Source: Rodentolepis nana
Taxonomy: Eukaryota > Platyhelminthes > Cestoda > Cyclophyllidea > Hymenolepididae
Direction of reading: 5' to 3'
DNA: 64,000 nucleotides
NCBI GenBank assembly: GCA_900617975.1
Contig: UZAE01012019.1
Location: forward strand, 32,157 to 96,156
The position numbers were made by a program, and so were the translations under genes. Shown in pieces: positions 1-15,000 of the stretch. The notes beneath the pieces are model-generated. The model was not told the DNA's origin. It ran no database searches and saw only the letters and a program-made list of their open reading frames with translations. Position 1 is the first letter of the stretch. Every line of letters begins with the position of its first letter.

Positions 1-47
1 TAAATCGACCTTGAGTATTCTGCTGTCATCTCCTCCTTTGGCCAGAG

Positions 48-3000
48 TCAACTGTAGCCTAGACAAATAATGTGGGCATAGGAAAGCCATAAAGAAGTGA
101 CAGATTAACTCTACAACAACTTACTGAGTTTTTTGAAGGTTCACACCACCATTAGTTCGAGATTCCATGAATGAATTTCTATCTTGAGTTGGGAAGTTAG
201 TAAGAGAGCTGGTCTTTCCCAAGATGCTTTTCCTATGAGAGGGCACAATTGAATTTGGTGTATAAGCCTCGACCCCTAGAATAGCAAAAAAGGTAACATT
301 AAATTCTGTAATTTGAAAAGATTCGTTTGTGTTGAGAGCTACCAGTGTCCTCCTAATGCATGCAAGTAACTCACAAATCATCGCTGTTAATGCAAATGAG
401 ATATTTGAAAAGACAGATTACATTGTACATTGACGAATGCAATCGAACTTACGATCTTCTTCCGACCTGTCCGTGACTGGAAAATGTGGAGATAGTTGCA
501 GACGCAATGAGAGGCTTGATTTGTCTAGAATTATCGGAAGAAATTAAGTCTGCATATAGTTTTTATTGACAAGTTGTCTTTTGCTCTACCGAAAGTCGCA
601 TTACCTGTATATTCAGAATCAGTGCTAGACCCATTCCGCATACTTCTTCCTTGCTGCTCTGAAAAGCATCTTCTGGGTAAAGGCGCAGAATTAATTGATG
701 GTGGTCTTGATGAGGACTTCGAGTCACATATTTGGGTTTCGATACACGTCTAATATAATTGACAAGAAGCATAATTAACGCTACTTATTAATATTAGTAG
801 ATGTGTTAACAATAACCTACTGGACTGAGGCTCATCTGCCGCTTTTCCAAGTTGTTTATAAAATTCTGGAAGTCTTTGAGGTATCCATCGTCAAAGTCCC
901 CATCGTCTTCAGCTTTACTTTTCGGTGCAGAAAGAAGGTCCACTCTCTTGATTTCTAAATACAACAGTGCCAGCTGTCAGTCTTTTCTCTTAGCAAAAAA
1001 GTTTGAGGGTATTTATAAGCATCATATGGAACGTAATTTTAGACACCTTAGAGATGCTCAAATAATATTCGTGATGCGAGGTAATTAACAATGTCATAGA
1101 TCTCACCTGGTTCAATAGTGTTTTCGGCCGCTAAGCGACTATTATCAAGCTTGTAAACTTCTTTATCCTGAAAGTAAAGAAAAATAAAATGACAATATTA
1201 TGTGACAATGGCATAGTACCACTATTTGTGCAACTAAACTACAATACGTGGATGCTAAATGGCTACCTTTAGGGCTTCATTGCGGCGTAAGTGGGTTTGA
1301 ATTATTGCATTTGACTAATGATCGAATATTCAAGTTTTCAATTTATTGAAATCTTTTCACTCAAGCATTTTTTATATAATTAGACTCACCTTTATAAGTG
1401 CATCACGAGCCTTCTGGAGGAAGCTGATTGAAGGCTTGACTCTATTTAGAAAAAAAATAAAACGAACAATAGCACACCATTTTTTTCCCTCTTTCAAATA
1501 GTTAAATTCATCACTGTAATACAGTTCATTAGCAAGCTGGATTCTTTCACCCTTCAATTCAGCGCAAAACCTTGCATCAATTTAAGGTTGTTTAATCTAA
1601 GAGGCGCCAGTTTTGAATCGACAGGTGAGTATGTGTGTGTGTGTGCGTGTGTATACGTGCGTGAGCAACCAGTAGAAGGATATTGGAAAATTCAAGAGAA
1701 AAGTCACAGAGATCTTAAAATGGGTTCATCATGGAATGACGGCTTCCAGAGTAGGGGCCCTGTAAGTTCATGACGAGTGACTTGAAAACTGTTTAAAGAT
1801 ACCTCATGATGGGAGTTATTGGTTAAAACATATCCCCCCCGTAGTATTTCAAAATGAGAAACATCAAAAATTTTCCTTAAAAGCCATTATTACGTGAGCA
1901 TACCTAGTTAGAAGACAGGCATTTGAAGATAACATGGAAGTATCCTCCAGCTTTAATGCAATTTAACATGTTAAATTTTGGCTGCAAGATCGACCTTTTA
2001 AGACCAAACCAAGATAATAGTCAGGCAGTTTGGATTTCGTAAAATGCAGAAGTGAATAACACGTTAGAAATACATTGTTAAGCCCAAAAATAGGGCTATT
2101 ATAATACGTTACCTTTATTCTCAACAGCTTTTCAATGCTCTAATTTATCCCATATCAAAGAGTTAGAGCATTTCAGATGGTCAAGCATTCCTTGATTTTG
2201 AAGGAAAACAAAAAGCGATTACAAAAGGCATGGTTTTGAATGGGGCATTTATTCGGAGAAGAGTGAAACTGCAAATCTTCGATTCCTTTATAGCTTATTC
2301 ATATTTGTTGTTCCATCAAGCTGCCATTTTTCCGGGAATAATTTGATATTGAACCCATTTTGAGGGCTGTTAAGGGGGAAATAGCATTTTACCTGGTAAA
2401 GTTCCCTTTAAAATCACCATGGTCATGCATTTCACAGGACGATAGGAAGTGAACAAAAGGAACAAAATTGAGAGACTGGATGAGCGGATCTATCGCGTTC
2501 TCACAAAAGTAGAACGGTTAATTGGCTTCAACTGAGTATTTCCGTTTCATGACTATCTCCTTTAAAACGTTCACCATAGATACTCATATCTGCATTATTC
2601 TGACGGAAATGTATTTGCTAACACCTTTTAAATGTTATAACAAGATAAACCAGATATAGCGCAGTCTGTGTTTACATTTATCCCATTCTATCTTAATATC
2701 TAAGTAGTGGTATCATGGGTATCCTTCGTTTCCTCAGTCGTTGAATTATCCCGATCAGTTTCTAAGCAAAAGATGAAGGCGAGTACAGGTTTAACCCAAA
2801 AAAATGGCAATTATGGGGCAGACAGGGTAAAAAGCGTAGTCAACGTACTTTTTAGGAGAGGAGGAATTCTTGTAGTGTTCAAGTAGCCTCTGCTCTAAGC
2901 GATCCTTGTAGCGATTAATGGTTTCCAATTCATCACTACATAGCAAATGAAGAATGTTTAATAAACTCAGCGTGAATAAGCGTCTTATCAGCAATATGCT

Positions 3001-6000
3001 AATTAAATATGAAGATCACAGTCCGGAAAAGCAAAAAAATAACACTTCACTTTGTTCAAAAGACAATAGTGAATTCAGTGTGGATAAAGTTTACCTGTAA
3101 ATCAATTTAGGGAAAAAATTGACGGGAAGTCAGGCTACCAGGGTTGAATCTTCCGTTTATTCGATAAACTAACAATTTATCCCTTTCATTAACTCTGTTA
3201 CATTTTGGTAACAAATGCTAAAATTCTAAATTGGTGTGTTGGGATTAAAATCCATATATAACGGATTTTACTAGGAATAACAAGAAGAAAGCAAGTAGAT
3301 AGTAATTAATTGCGATACCAATGCCGTATAATTCAAAGCTCTGTTCACTATCTCTATGTATTATACGCCAACTGACTTAGGACTATTTTAAGCGCCGATG
3401 AACAAGAACGCTAAATCGGTCAACTTCCTTATCGTACTCACCTCACAGCTCCCCTTCTACACATTCCTCCTTTTCTCCACTCATTCAAGTCCAATTGCTC
3501 AATACATATTTTTTCATCCTATCTGTTAATCTGCCTGCAAAAAAAATATACCTACACTCATACCTTCGCGCGCGTCTTTGCCCAAATGACTCATATAAAC
3601 TGTTTTTGCGTATTTCCACTCGCAAATTTGCACACGCTTAACTTCGTTTGCCTCCCATCTCCTCTCCCCCCCCCCGCCCCGCCCTCCACCCCTTCATTCT
3701 CTCAAATCCTCATCATCATGCCCTAGTCAATGTACTTTGGCCGATACAACTCCTTGTGGTCTACTTTTTTTGAAACTACTAATCGCTGTTGTTACCTGAT
3801 GGCTGCAGTCTGTGCTTCTACGAGGTGGTTTAGGTTCATCAGTTCTTACAGTTCTATAAGAGGTTAGTTTGTATAGTTTTCTAGTTTTTACTTATGATTG
3901 GAGCTGTCTTTACTTAAAGTGGTAAGTTTATATCGTTTCAGACGTACTGTTAATTTAGGAAGGGAGATATTTCTTCATGTTTCATTAACAGTTGATGTGA
4001 AATTTTCACTTCCAAACGGTACTGAATCACGTACCTCGATGCACCTCCATTCACAGCATCTTAAAGAATTATATTCACTTCCATAAAAAATGAAAAACCA
4101 ATAACAGGCGTTGGCTAATCAAACTGAATTGTTTTAAATATTAGGAAAGGAGCTTACCTATATTCTAAAATTTCAAGTAAAATAGACATCTTGAAAAAAT
4201 GTTTGGAATTGGTGGAAGTTCTTGCGTGATTTAACCAAGCCTTCTGAATTTGTATAAATTAGGCAAAAAAAGTCTAGACAATCCAGTTTATGCATTTCGG
4301 TAAATCTGAATTTTAGACGATGCGTTGAGGTCAAAATTAGCGGCAAATGTATGTGCCAAGCTTAGGTGATTATTTTATTTGGCAAAACTAAAGATAAACC
4401 GCGTATAATGATTCAATTGCTTAAATTAAATTATTCGTGTTGGAGGAGATATACAAACATACTAGCTTCATGATATTCCCAATTGCATTTCTGATATTAA
4501 AAGGTTGTTATTAAAGCTCAATATGCTATTGTCTAAAATTTTCTACTAAAATGTATGCGAAGCAGATGCTGCAGTTTGATTGGTTTTATTTTTAAGCTAG
4601 AAATAATGAGTAAATAAATATTTATATATTAACATTAACTCTTTACAATAATTATTTTATTTAACAAAAACACGAGTTAGTTATACATTTTTCCCATCTG
4701 AATTTATTTATAAGAAGTTCACTAAATAAATAACCAATAATCAAGAAATATGCACATTCTAAAATCGATAGTTATGTAGAATTACAACATTATTCCATGT
4801 AATTTTATTAGTAAATTTTGGGGAAGCTAATTACGTTTATTTCTGTTAAGGCCTTACATTCTCATAGATCATAAATCAGGGGAGGGGGGCGGCAATAGAA
4901 CCCCCAAGCAAAGCTCACACTAATTATAGTTTAGAAAGGCAATTATAAAGTGAAAATGTGAACTTAATGTTATTCATACCAGAAGGAAACCCAATTAGAA
5001 TGTTGATGACAATAAAACGAAATTATGGTCTCGTTCTTACCGAAGAGCTAGTTTTTCCCGATAATGGCATTCATTATTCTCAAGAGCCTCCGTAACAACA
5101 CCTTGATTTTGAGATAGTAGTGACCTTAGCTGCAACAAAAGTGTGCGGTTCTCTTTTTCCAAGTAGGCATTCCGTTTCTCATATTCCTAAATAAAAAAAT
5201 AAAGAAATTCATCAATTAATAGACAGTGATTATGCTCATTTCTAATCTTAAATGTTTGAATTATGACAATTAAAATAATTGCAGCTGCAATTATGGCTTT
5301 AAATCACCTAGTACAATATTGGATCAATTTCATGTATATGACTCGGTTATTATAACTTACAGTATAACAATTGAAAAAAAAAGAAATAGGAAAAAACTTA
5401 ACAGTTAATTCCGCAAAACAAGGAAAAGAGGATTTAAGAGATATTGAGAGTAAAATCGAGATAACAAAGTGGGTTATCGGTTTGTACAATTTTGTTTGGT
5501 AGATATTTCATGACCAAAATTTAAAATTTCCGGGTTTCTGAACAAGCTTTGTCTGTGGTACAGGGTATTCTGAAAATGGAAACTGGCGTTCTGTAATTCC
5601 TCTATTAACCAGTATGGATTCACTATCGAACGTGCAAATTCTAAATCAATCAGCAATTCACAAGATAAGAATGCTCACCTGTGGAACCTAACTATTTCAA
5701 AATGACTTTCGGCATGATGAAAAATTGAATTGTCAATATGGGTAAAATAAGGACAACATAAAATTCATTCAGCCGAGGTCTTTTACAAGCTCTTATAGAT
5801 CAATTTATGTATTATGGATAGGTATTAGAGATGCATATGTCGATTGGCAATAACTCCTGTCTCTAGCTTGCATTTTGTTCAATATGCTGACTTTTCCATT
5901 AATTTAGCAAATCAATATTTACTAGAATGTTAGCTCTTTTTCTTAGAAGCATTCTATATTGCTCATGAATTTCAACTTGCGAATAAACCAATTCAAAACA

Positions 6001-9000
6001 AAAGAGCGTGTGTGTATGTGTGCACATGTAATTGAATTAGGAGTGGGAGTCATTGTTTGTTGTTCTAAATTCAATACCACAAGACGAGCTCATAGCCAGG
6101 CACTTGGACTATTGCAGAGCAGAGCAGTGATTCACACTGAATACATGCATTCATGAAGGTACTGCAACACATGCACAATCCGCAGGCAGAGATATTGTCA
6201 TAGGCAGCCTTTCTGTCTGCCTCGACAATGATAAATGATGCGCAATAGACACTGTGATTTCATCATATGAAATCAGTATCACCGCTATAATGTCCAGGCT
6301 GGTAATGACTGAGGAAAAATAGATATCTTGTAGCGTAGGCATTTGGATTCCGAAGATCAAATTCTCGACTTTGTGCCTTTTCTTCAACAATGATGCGATT
6401 TAGTAAAGACACGTTTTCTTCTATGTATTTCAGGGTTTCTTTTTACTAGACTATTCCTGTGAAATAGTATTTGAAATTTTCGTGAGAGCCTACCCCATAT
6501 GATTAAACTACTTCAAACCAGTTTCATATTAGAAGATTATGAATGTGGGTAGAGGTTTTAAGCTTATAAAAACGTCTGTATTCAACTACTATTGCTACAA
6601 ATCCGTTTAAATTGCCTACGGTGACTCGATAGGAATTTGATAGGGTTCGTGAATATATTTATGCATGTGGTTATGAAACGACATCACTTTAAAATTCATT
6701 ATGACGAAACATGCCCGAAGGTAGACGCAAGGCTCTCTACTTCACAGAAGTTGCTCGCATGGTCGGTAGTTTAAAGTTCATATAGTAAACGATAACAGGA
6801 CAAGGGTAGGCATTACTGACAATGTTTAGAAGTTCAGAAAGCGATGCTGATTTTTCTGGGGGGTTTTTTGTGGATACGAGAGAATTGGACACCTTAAACT
6901 ATTCAACCGTAAAAACACTCCGATAAAAGAGCTAATTTCCCACAACTAAAGGACAGACTACTCTTTAACATTTTCATCAAATTCTAAACTCATCGTGTAT
7001 TTAATCAACTAATCTTATGGCTACACTCGATAGCACATGCTTAGACGAAAAGCGTAGCATATTAAATCGAAAAGATTACAACTCCCACCTTCTTCTTCGT
7101 TTTGAACTACAAAGTTCACTTTTAGAGTTGTCGAAAATTTGAAGGATAAAATTATTTAAATAGGAAATATACAACTAAATAAAATCATAAATGTTTTAAC
7201 CGTTATAGACCCTCTGGTTTCTACCCAAAGCCCTAAACTCTGAGGAGTACTTTTAACGAAGATTTTCAAATTAATTAACCAAAATGCCAAATATAGAATA
7301 TATATTTTTAGTTTGAATTATCCATGAGATGACAGTAGTGAGACTTTATCACTTGGTGTGAGTATGGTAAAACAATAATAGCAAACTTTAAAGCAAAAAG
7401 AACGAATTCCAACAGATTTTTAAGAACCCCGCTAAGAATATTGCAAACACTTGATTCCACATCGTTCTCGCTTCTTTAGATACTATCGACAATTATTTTA
7501 CCATTACCTAAAGTCACAAAAAGTAAATATAATTTGTAATTTCAGAAAATTATAAACAATTTCAATTCAAATCAATAAAAAAATATTTTGCCAATTTCAC
7601 GGCTTAAGGCGCAAAGCTAATACACCGCATCGGAAAAAAATGTATTCGCATGAATGAGAAAAAAATCATTGGGATTTTCACTCTTCTTTATTTCCAGAAT
7701 AATAGCAGCTCATAGAAGGATTCAAATTTCCCCAAGTGCAACAATGGATTGCAAATCCATTCACAGCGAATGTCGAAAAGATAAACACAGGCACAAGTCT
7801 AAAGTTCATTTCGTTCTCATAAAAGGCTTCCGTAACCCAATCTGCGATGGTAAAAGAAGACATTAAAAGAAAGGAGGATTGTGAGAACTGTTAGTCTCTT
7901 CTATATGAAACAATACACTGATAAATATGGATATAAGCCACACCTAAGAGTGAGAAAGTTCACTTCTGCAACAGCAATCCCACTTAATAATTTGCATAGT
8001 ATATCAAATATGGGTCTGTGGCGCGTTTAGTAACGTGTACGTCTTTGAGGGTCGGTGTTAACAGCTTCGTTTAGCATCGGATGACCTCCCATATTTATTA
8101 AAGACAAGGTGATTGAATCCAAGTTTCTTACCCAAGAGACTCCAAAATCCTGAGCTCGTTTCCAAGATAAGCATTACAAAGAACTTTTCTTGAAGAGCTT
8201 GGAAGTCAGTTAGCAAATCCAATTACTCCCGAGGATGAAGCAACTCTACCCTATATATTAAAAGGGGTAGGGAAATCTATCTGGTTTCATAAGACTGGAA
8301 ACAAGAAATAATACAAAATGGCATGACCGGATGGGAAGGACAATGGTGCGCAAAAGCGGGTGACTCACTATCTGACCAATTTCGACACGCCCTAGGCGAA
8401 ATCACCAGCGGTCACACCCAAGATGAGGAAGACGGCTGCTCAATGGTATTGCCCATAGCATGGCACTAAGTGAATCGACAGTAGCAACAAATTTTTGACG
8501 GTCAATAGGAAAAGAATTATCGTAATTGCTTAGGGCGGATAGTGGCTGTAAACGGCATCAGCCAATGGAATAATTTAACTTCGGTCAAATGTCAGAGATC
8601 GCAATGATTTCAGAAGATGTAGCTTAGCATCAATAGCACCAATTTTCATTTAAATAAATTTATTAAAAAAATAAACAAGCAATGAGAGCATTTAATGGGG
8701 GAAAGAAAAGTTATATAAATTTAAGTCGAAACACAATGAAACCTTTGCTTAAAACAAGATAAAGTTTTCCGAAAATCTGACCCGTTTAACAAAATAATAC
8801 AAATGCCAATTTAATCAAGATTCCTGGGGAAAAAATAATTCAAAATAGCAATGCCAATTTTCGCTGAACGTCCCATTAATATCTGATCACTTAATTAATT
8901 ATATAATACTACTGAAGTGGAAATAACATGGATTGGGACCTGATTTATTCAAGGGCCACCCACGTCCACTTTCAACTAACAACAAAATAGCATTTATTTG

Positions 9001-12000
9001 CGCGATTATTAGTAAAATAGAATAAATTTCAACTTCTTAGAAGATGGTATTGGGGGAAGACAATGGAGGTTTACCTTCAGTAGACTATAGACAGCATTTC
9101 AGGAGAAAATGAAACGAAAAGGACATAAACGTTTGCAAAACGAAGCCCTCCAAATAATTTAAACCGCTTCAACTACTTGAACAATGCTGTAATCTGTGGA
9201 CCAGATAGTACAGCATACGGTAGGTATATGTATTTAAGCCGACACATTATTGGTGGCAGATGCAAATAGTTAGGTTGTCAGACGAGGGATGGACCAGTGT
9301 ACCAGTTGTGAACTAATATCACTTTGATGGTATTGGTGTCAAGAGAGGTGATTGTCATAATGAGAGACAATAACAAGTTGTGTTATGGATGAAAAATTTT
9401 TCCAAAAAAATGTAGTAGGTTCGGGAAAAAACATTGACTGACAGGCTGACTAATTCCATTCCTCCAATACTCCACGCTATTCATGATTAATCACCCTGGC
9501 TTAAACGGAGCTATAGAATCTATTGAAAGCGATTTTCAACTTTAGCACACCAGTAAGATTAATTTAAGGAGTATGTTTTAAGCAGACAAAGCTTTTAGCG
9601 TTTTCAAGCCAATTTCAAGGATTTCGACTGGAGTTGTGCGTAGGCATAATACAATTAGATCAACAAACAAGAGGAAATTTTGACTCTACTTCACACATCC
9701 AATCGATTTTGTCAATAGTAAATAACTTCTCAGATTAAAAATTTGAACGCAATACTTGGAATATCCTCCAAGAAGTATGCATTAAGATCAAGTCTACGCA
9801 GTTTCCAGTGATCCCAGTACATAGAGACAACAAAATTATTTATATGAGAATTCACTTTCGAGTCATTAAATTATTGTAAATCATCAATCAGCTAGCATGG
9901 AAAATCATTTTAGTAAACGGAACTCCACAAGCGAATTTAGAGAAAAAACTAATCCAAACTCTCACTGCACCGACGGTGACTGCCAGTGTGATTGCCAATA
10001 ACCATTAACAGATTTATTTCTCACTGCACATCACTCAACTTCACTGTTAAGAATGTAGTTAGCACAGTGCCATAAGCTGTTGATATGGTCACTTACCTTG
10101 AGAAAGTCTCTGCAATGCTCTAGGTCATGTTGGGTTGATTTCAGCAGTTCATTCACCTCATCGTTCTCCCTCGTGAGCGAAGCTATGCGTGATTTCGCCT
10201 CCGAAACTTGAAGAAGGGCCGCTCTGACAGCTTCGTTAGTAGCAGTCTGCATTTGACCTACCATTGGTGGGGTATTTACACCTTGGTGAGTGACACGAGT
10301 CATCTTAGGACCGACTCCGTTCTCAACACCTGCAACAAGAAGAGGGTGAGGATAACAATGATGCAATGATCACTAAATTTTCCAGTTTACTAGTGCTTCT
10401 AATGGTACTTTGTAACTATACCCCCCCCCCTCCTCCCCTTAGTTGGTAGTACCTTTCGATCCTAACACGTTAGGCACCTACATTTTTTCCACTCCTCAGA
10501 CCTAGTCAGACTATGTAAATTAGATGAAGGATGGAACATTTTGGAGAACTTTTTGTACGCATTTTTTTGCGTGCGCATTTGCTTGAATCCGAAACAAACG
10601 AGGCACCAATTGCCTTTTTTCTCCCTCCAAAACGAAAATTAAAACAAAACCGCGACGCTAATGAACCGACGCGACATGTCTTGATGCGAAAAAATTTCGT
10701 CCATTTACCGGCAAAATTTAACAATTAAAAGCTAAATTCGTTTGTAAATCCAAAATCTTCTGTATCTTCCCCCCCCCCCCCCCCCCCCCCCCCCCCACCC
10801 CAATTCTCAGCATGTGAGATTGCAACACCAAATTGCAAACGGCTCAAGTAAGTGAGTGTGAGTGAAATTTAAACGAATTGGCGCCTCTGATAATTCGAGG
10901 GAGGAAGAAGGGGTGTGTGAAGGGAACATTACCTGATGGCTGAATTCTGCTTGGTTGTACGACACTTAATTGGAGAGGTGTTCCAAACTGATTGTATACT
11001 CTGTAGAGACGAGAACCTCCATTTAAAATCGGTTCTGGTTGACATTCGCTCGATGTCTGGCACTCGGTTTCCTTATAGGACTGCAAATCAAACAATTTGA
11101 AACATTTTATGATTTCAATTGACCAAAGGTGGAAATTGGATTATTCATCTCGTAGCTTTAAGACAACCCAATAACTAATTTTGAAATATTTTATCATCCT
11201 TTTAGTTCGAGCACAGTAGAATTTGGATAAATATTGTATTTGAGAAAGTATTTCCAAATTCAAGTAAGCCTGTTAATTTAATCACTTATATTCTACGTTC
11301 TACCAATGTATGATGATAAGATACAGAGTCAGCATCTTCTTCGAGGACTGCAACAATACCATCTCCAGATTGGAATCCCTTCTTAGAGAGAGGTACAATG
11401 GGTGAGAAGGCTGCAAACTGGTACCTCCATATAGATCGTGTCTCGCTTAGGAAGCCAATTAAAACCTTCTTTAGATACAACCTTTTATTGCGCTCTAATT
11501 TGAAGTGAAATTTTTCTTACCAAATTCTCAGCAGCCATTACTAAGCATTCACTGCAAACATCCTTCATTGTCGATAAAAGTGAGAATGTTTGCCCATTGA
11601 ATGGCTAAGAAAGCACCATCTAACCACAAAACCCTTTCAAGTAACATCGTTCTATTCTTAGAGATACTAGTTCTGCTACACGTATTTCTTGACGCGTAAT
11701 TCGATAAAATCACCTGCATAATGTTCATGAATATGGTCAGTGTTTGTTAGTATTAATTGTCACAATGCATTTAATAAGTTAAAAAAAATTACTTTGGGCA
11801 GTAAAACCTAATCATGCCTTAAAGAATTGTCTAACCAAATAAAAGTACCTTCAATTACCCTTTTGGAATTACTAACGGTTAAATTTTCAAATTTTCATAC
11901 ATACGAGCGATGTTGAATACAAGAGTTTCAGAAACTCATTATTGGAAATGCTAAGAGTACCCATACTTAAACTGGAAAAAAGATACCCTGATTTTATACA

Positions 12001-15000
12001 AATGAACCACTCATTCCATCCCTCCACTTGACTAATAATGTAGCTCTTTGTCAACAACCACTATAGACAAGATATTTGGACAGGCGAGAATTTAATTGGG
12101 GGGGGGGAGGGGGTGGAGGAGAATGGGGGTGTAATTGATGGGATTTAAACTATCTCATTCTTCACCGCTCGGCCAAGAAAAATACGTGTTGCTGTTTCCT
12201 TAAGGATATTTTCAAGAGACGTCGAGTGTGATATTTTGATATGTACCATTATAGTCGCCTTAAACCAGCAAGAAATTAGATACTGGAAGTCCTTGTTGAC
12301 CGCCATTCTTGACAAAGGGTAAATGCGTTCACGGGGAGATAATGATTGCTCACCTTTCTCCAAACACTTACTTACACTTGGAGGCTCCTACTTCATTGAT
12401 TCGAAGTGATGACTTACGATTTTAGAGACAGGAAGCGAAAGCGTCGGCTATTTTAACTTTGGCAGTTCGAAAAAACAGACAAACCACATTGGCACCTTAA
12501 TCAAGTTGGCATAATCTGGACATGGTATAAGTTTCCCTTCTTGAGGATTCAAAAAAAGTTTTGGAAATAGGAACTAGACTTTTTCTTTGCCAATCAAAGG
12601 TGGTTTGAAAAATTCATTACTGGATTCGCACCACTGAGTTTCAATACGAAAACTCAAAATAAACCTCGCCTACAATACATAAATAAATATAATTTGATCA
12701 TTTATATTACTAGTTTAGTTTGAATTGATTGAATCATTGATTTATAATTACAGCAACCGTAACGACTAATTTCGTAAAATTTTCTGCCATTGGTTGAGAA
12801 GTCGTTGCGACTTACATAGAGACCAGAGGTCTGAGTGTACTTAGCGGCTTGATCTGGTTTGCGTTCAGGTTGATCCATGTCACGGCCAATATTCGTCTTT
12901 AGCTCTTGATACATTGCGTCGGTGAGAATATCACGCAATGACTCGGCACTGTCCTGAAAGGTCGACTGCGCTGATTGCATACGCGTTCTCAATCCATTCG
13001 AAGATTGCTCAAACGCTCTCTCGTCTATCCCCGGTAGGATATTCTCCGTTTGCACAAGCACTGGCCGTGTGTTACGTTTCTTCTGTCTAATGGAAAAATA
13101 ATAAAATTAAAAAAACAGATAATTTTTTTAAAAATATTTTCCATTGGGATAGCGAAAAAGCAAAATTAAATATTTTAAATATTAACATGTGCCGTAACGT
13201 ATCCTATAAAAACACATTTTACCTTCTAGTAGTGGGAAAAAATAATTATGAAATGATTAAAATGATATTGTAGAAGGACAATTACGTATATTTTCATCAC
13301 TATCGAAAAGGATAATTTTATTTTTATTATTAACATAACTAATGACTAAAGAGTTCAAATAATTCAGAACATGCAAACTAGTTTGCTTTGTTTCTTTTAA
13401 ATCTACTATTATATCTTACGTCTTTTCCTCCAAATCGGCTATTTTCTTGTCGTTTTCTCGGATGGCAGTGATGACATCGAGAATTGCCTGTTCAAGATCT
13501 ACCATGAGACATTCAACACGACAGCCGATGTTGTCATGATCTTTACTAGACTGGATAGGTGACGGTTGTGTCTTCTCAATCCCACTGATGGAGTCAAGTT
13601 TAGATCGAATTCGCTCCAATTGGGATGAGCAATTTTCAACTGTCTGCTCCAGTTCCTATTTGAAAAAAAATAGGACAGAGTACAAATGCAAGCATGACCA
13701 AAATATACTTTGCAACAAAACAGCCTGAACTATCCAAACTGCCATTTTAATAACGTATAATAATTTAATGTAAGATGCGCATCTTATTTTTAGAGGTAAA
13801 GAAAAAAGATTCCGATTTTTTGTTCATTGGAAGTACACAAAGTAGGTGAAAAAAACCAGCACAACAGGAGCAGAGGTCACATTGGAAAAACAAATTAAAA
13901 TAGAACATCAAGCGAGTCCTACTTCTCTTGACACTCTGATTTCATTTAGTCATTGATCCCTAATCTCGCCTTCTCAATAGTCACCACATTTATAGCCAAG
14001 ACCAGGAAGTTGACGTGACCCATGACATTTTTTAACGCAACATAATTAGCTAAAGTTCACTTAAGTTGAGATCTATTAGCAGTGATGGTGTGTTTGAGAC
14101 CCCACATCGGTGACACTGAAAAGTTTAACAGTACTTCTACCTTACAATTAAAAGGGGCCATAGCCAATTATATGCTCGCATGTCCGGGGGTTGCCGATGT
14201 CCTGACCAGACGGACGTGTCCTTAAAAAATGTCAAGGTCAAACATTTTAAAAGCCCGGAGAGGAAAGAGATTTTGAATTGGAGTGACGTGAAGGTTGTTT
14301 TTTAACCTCCACTTATTTTGTCACATTAATACCAACTCCTCCCAGAATCGAGATTTACAAAGTCAATTTAGTAGTTGATCTCAATAAAGCAAAAGAAAAT
14401 GTATTTACATCAAATGGCAGGCGTTTTGATAGTTATCACTAGCCCTTTAGCTGACTTCGAGAGGGAGAGCAGAAAAGTGATTTAAAGATGTAAAAGAAGA
14501 TAGAAATGACGTTGTAAGGAGGGGGGTAATTCTTACTTCGTGATAGAGGGCTGAGAAGTAGTGTCATTTCGAAGAACAGTCCCTTTTCCATTAAGTCAAC
14601 TTGGATATCTATCCCTTAATTATTGGTATAGTATTTCCAATTGCTGAAAATGATAAATTTATGCTAACTGTTTCGGTCTGTTGCGGTAGCTGTTAATGGA
14701 TCATTTCACGTACATCCCACCAAGTGCACATAAGAAATTCCCGAAGAGCCTCACCAAGCTTGGCTTAGCTAGTGGAATGGAAATTTGATTTTGAGACAAG
14801 CATTGTTGTCTTCCTCTAGTAGCTCCGTCGCAATCGATCCACTTCACAATAAACAATTCGGTGCTAATTAAGAGCTATTCTTTGTCTCCACAACAAAGCT
14901 GTTGCGACGGCACCCGAATCCTCATCCTATTCAGTTTATGGATGAGGTTAAAGCATGACTCCGCACTTGACCATGGTCATATGAGTTTCTACGATAACTA

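Noticed and set aside
10844..11095. KETECQ in the CCDC88 exon and KETECR near 27450, possible shared module
   Set aside because: The match is about 13 bp and the second is in a different reading frame of the MATE last exon; likely chance.
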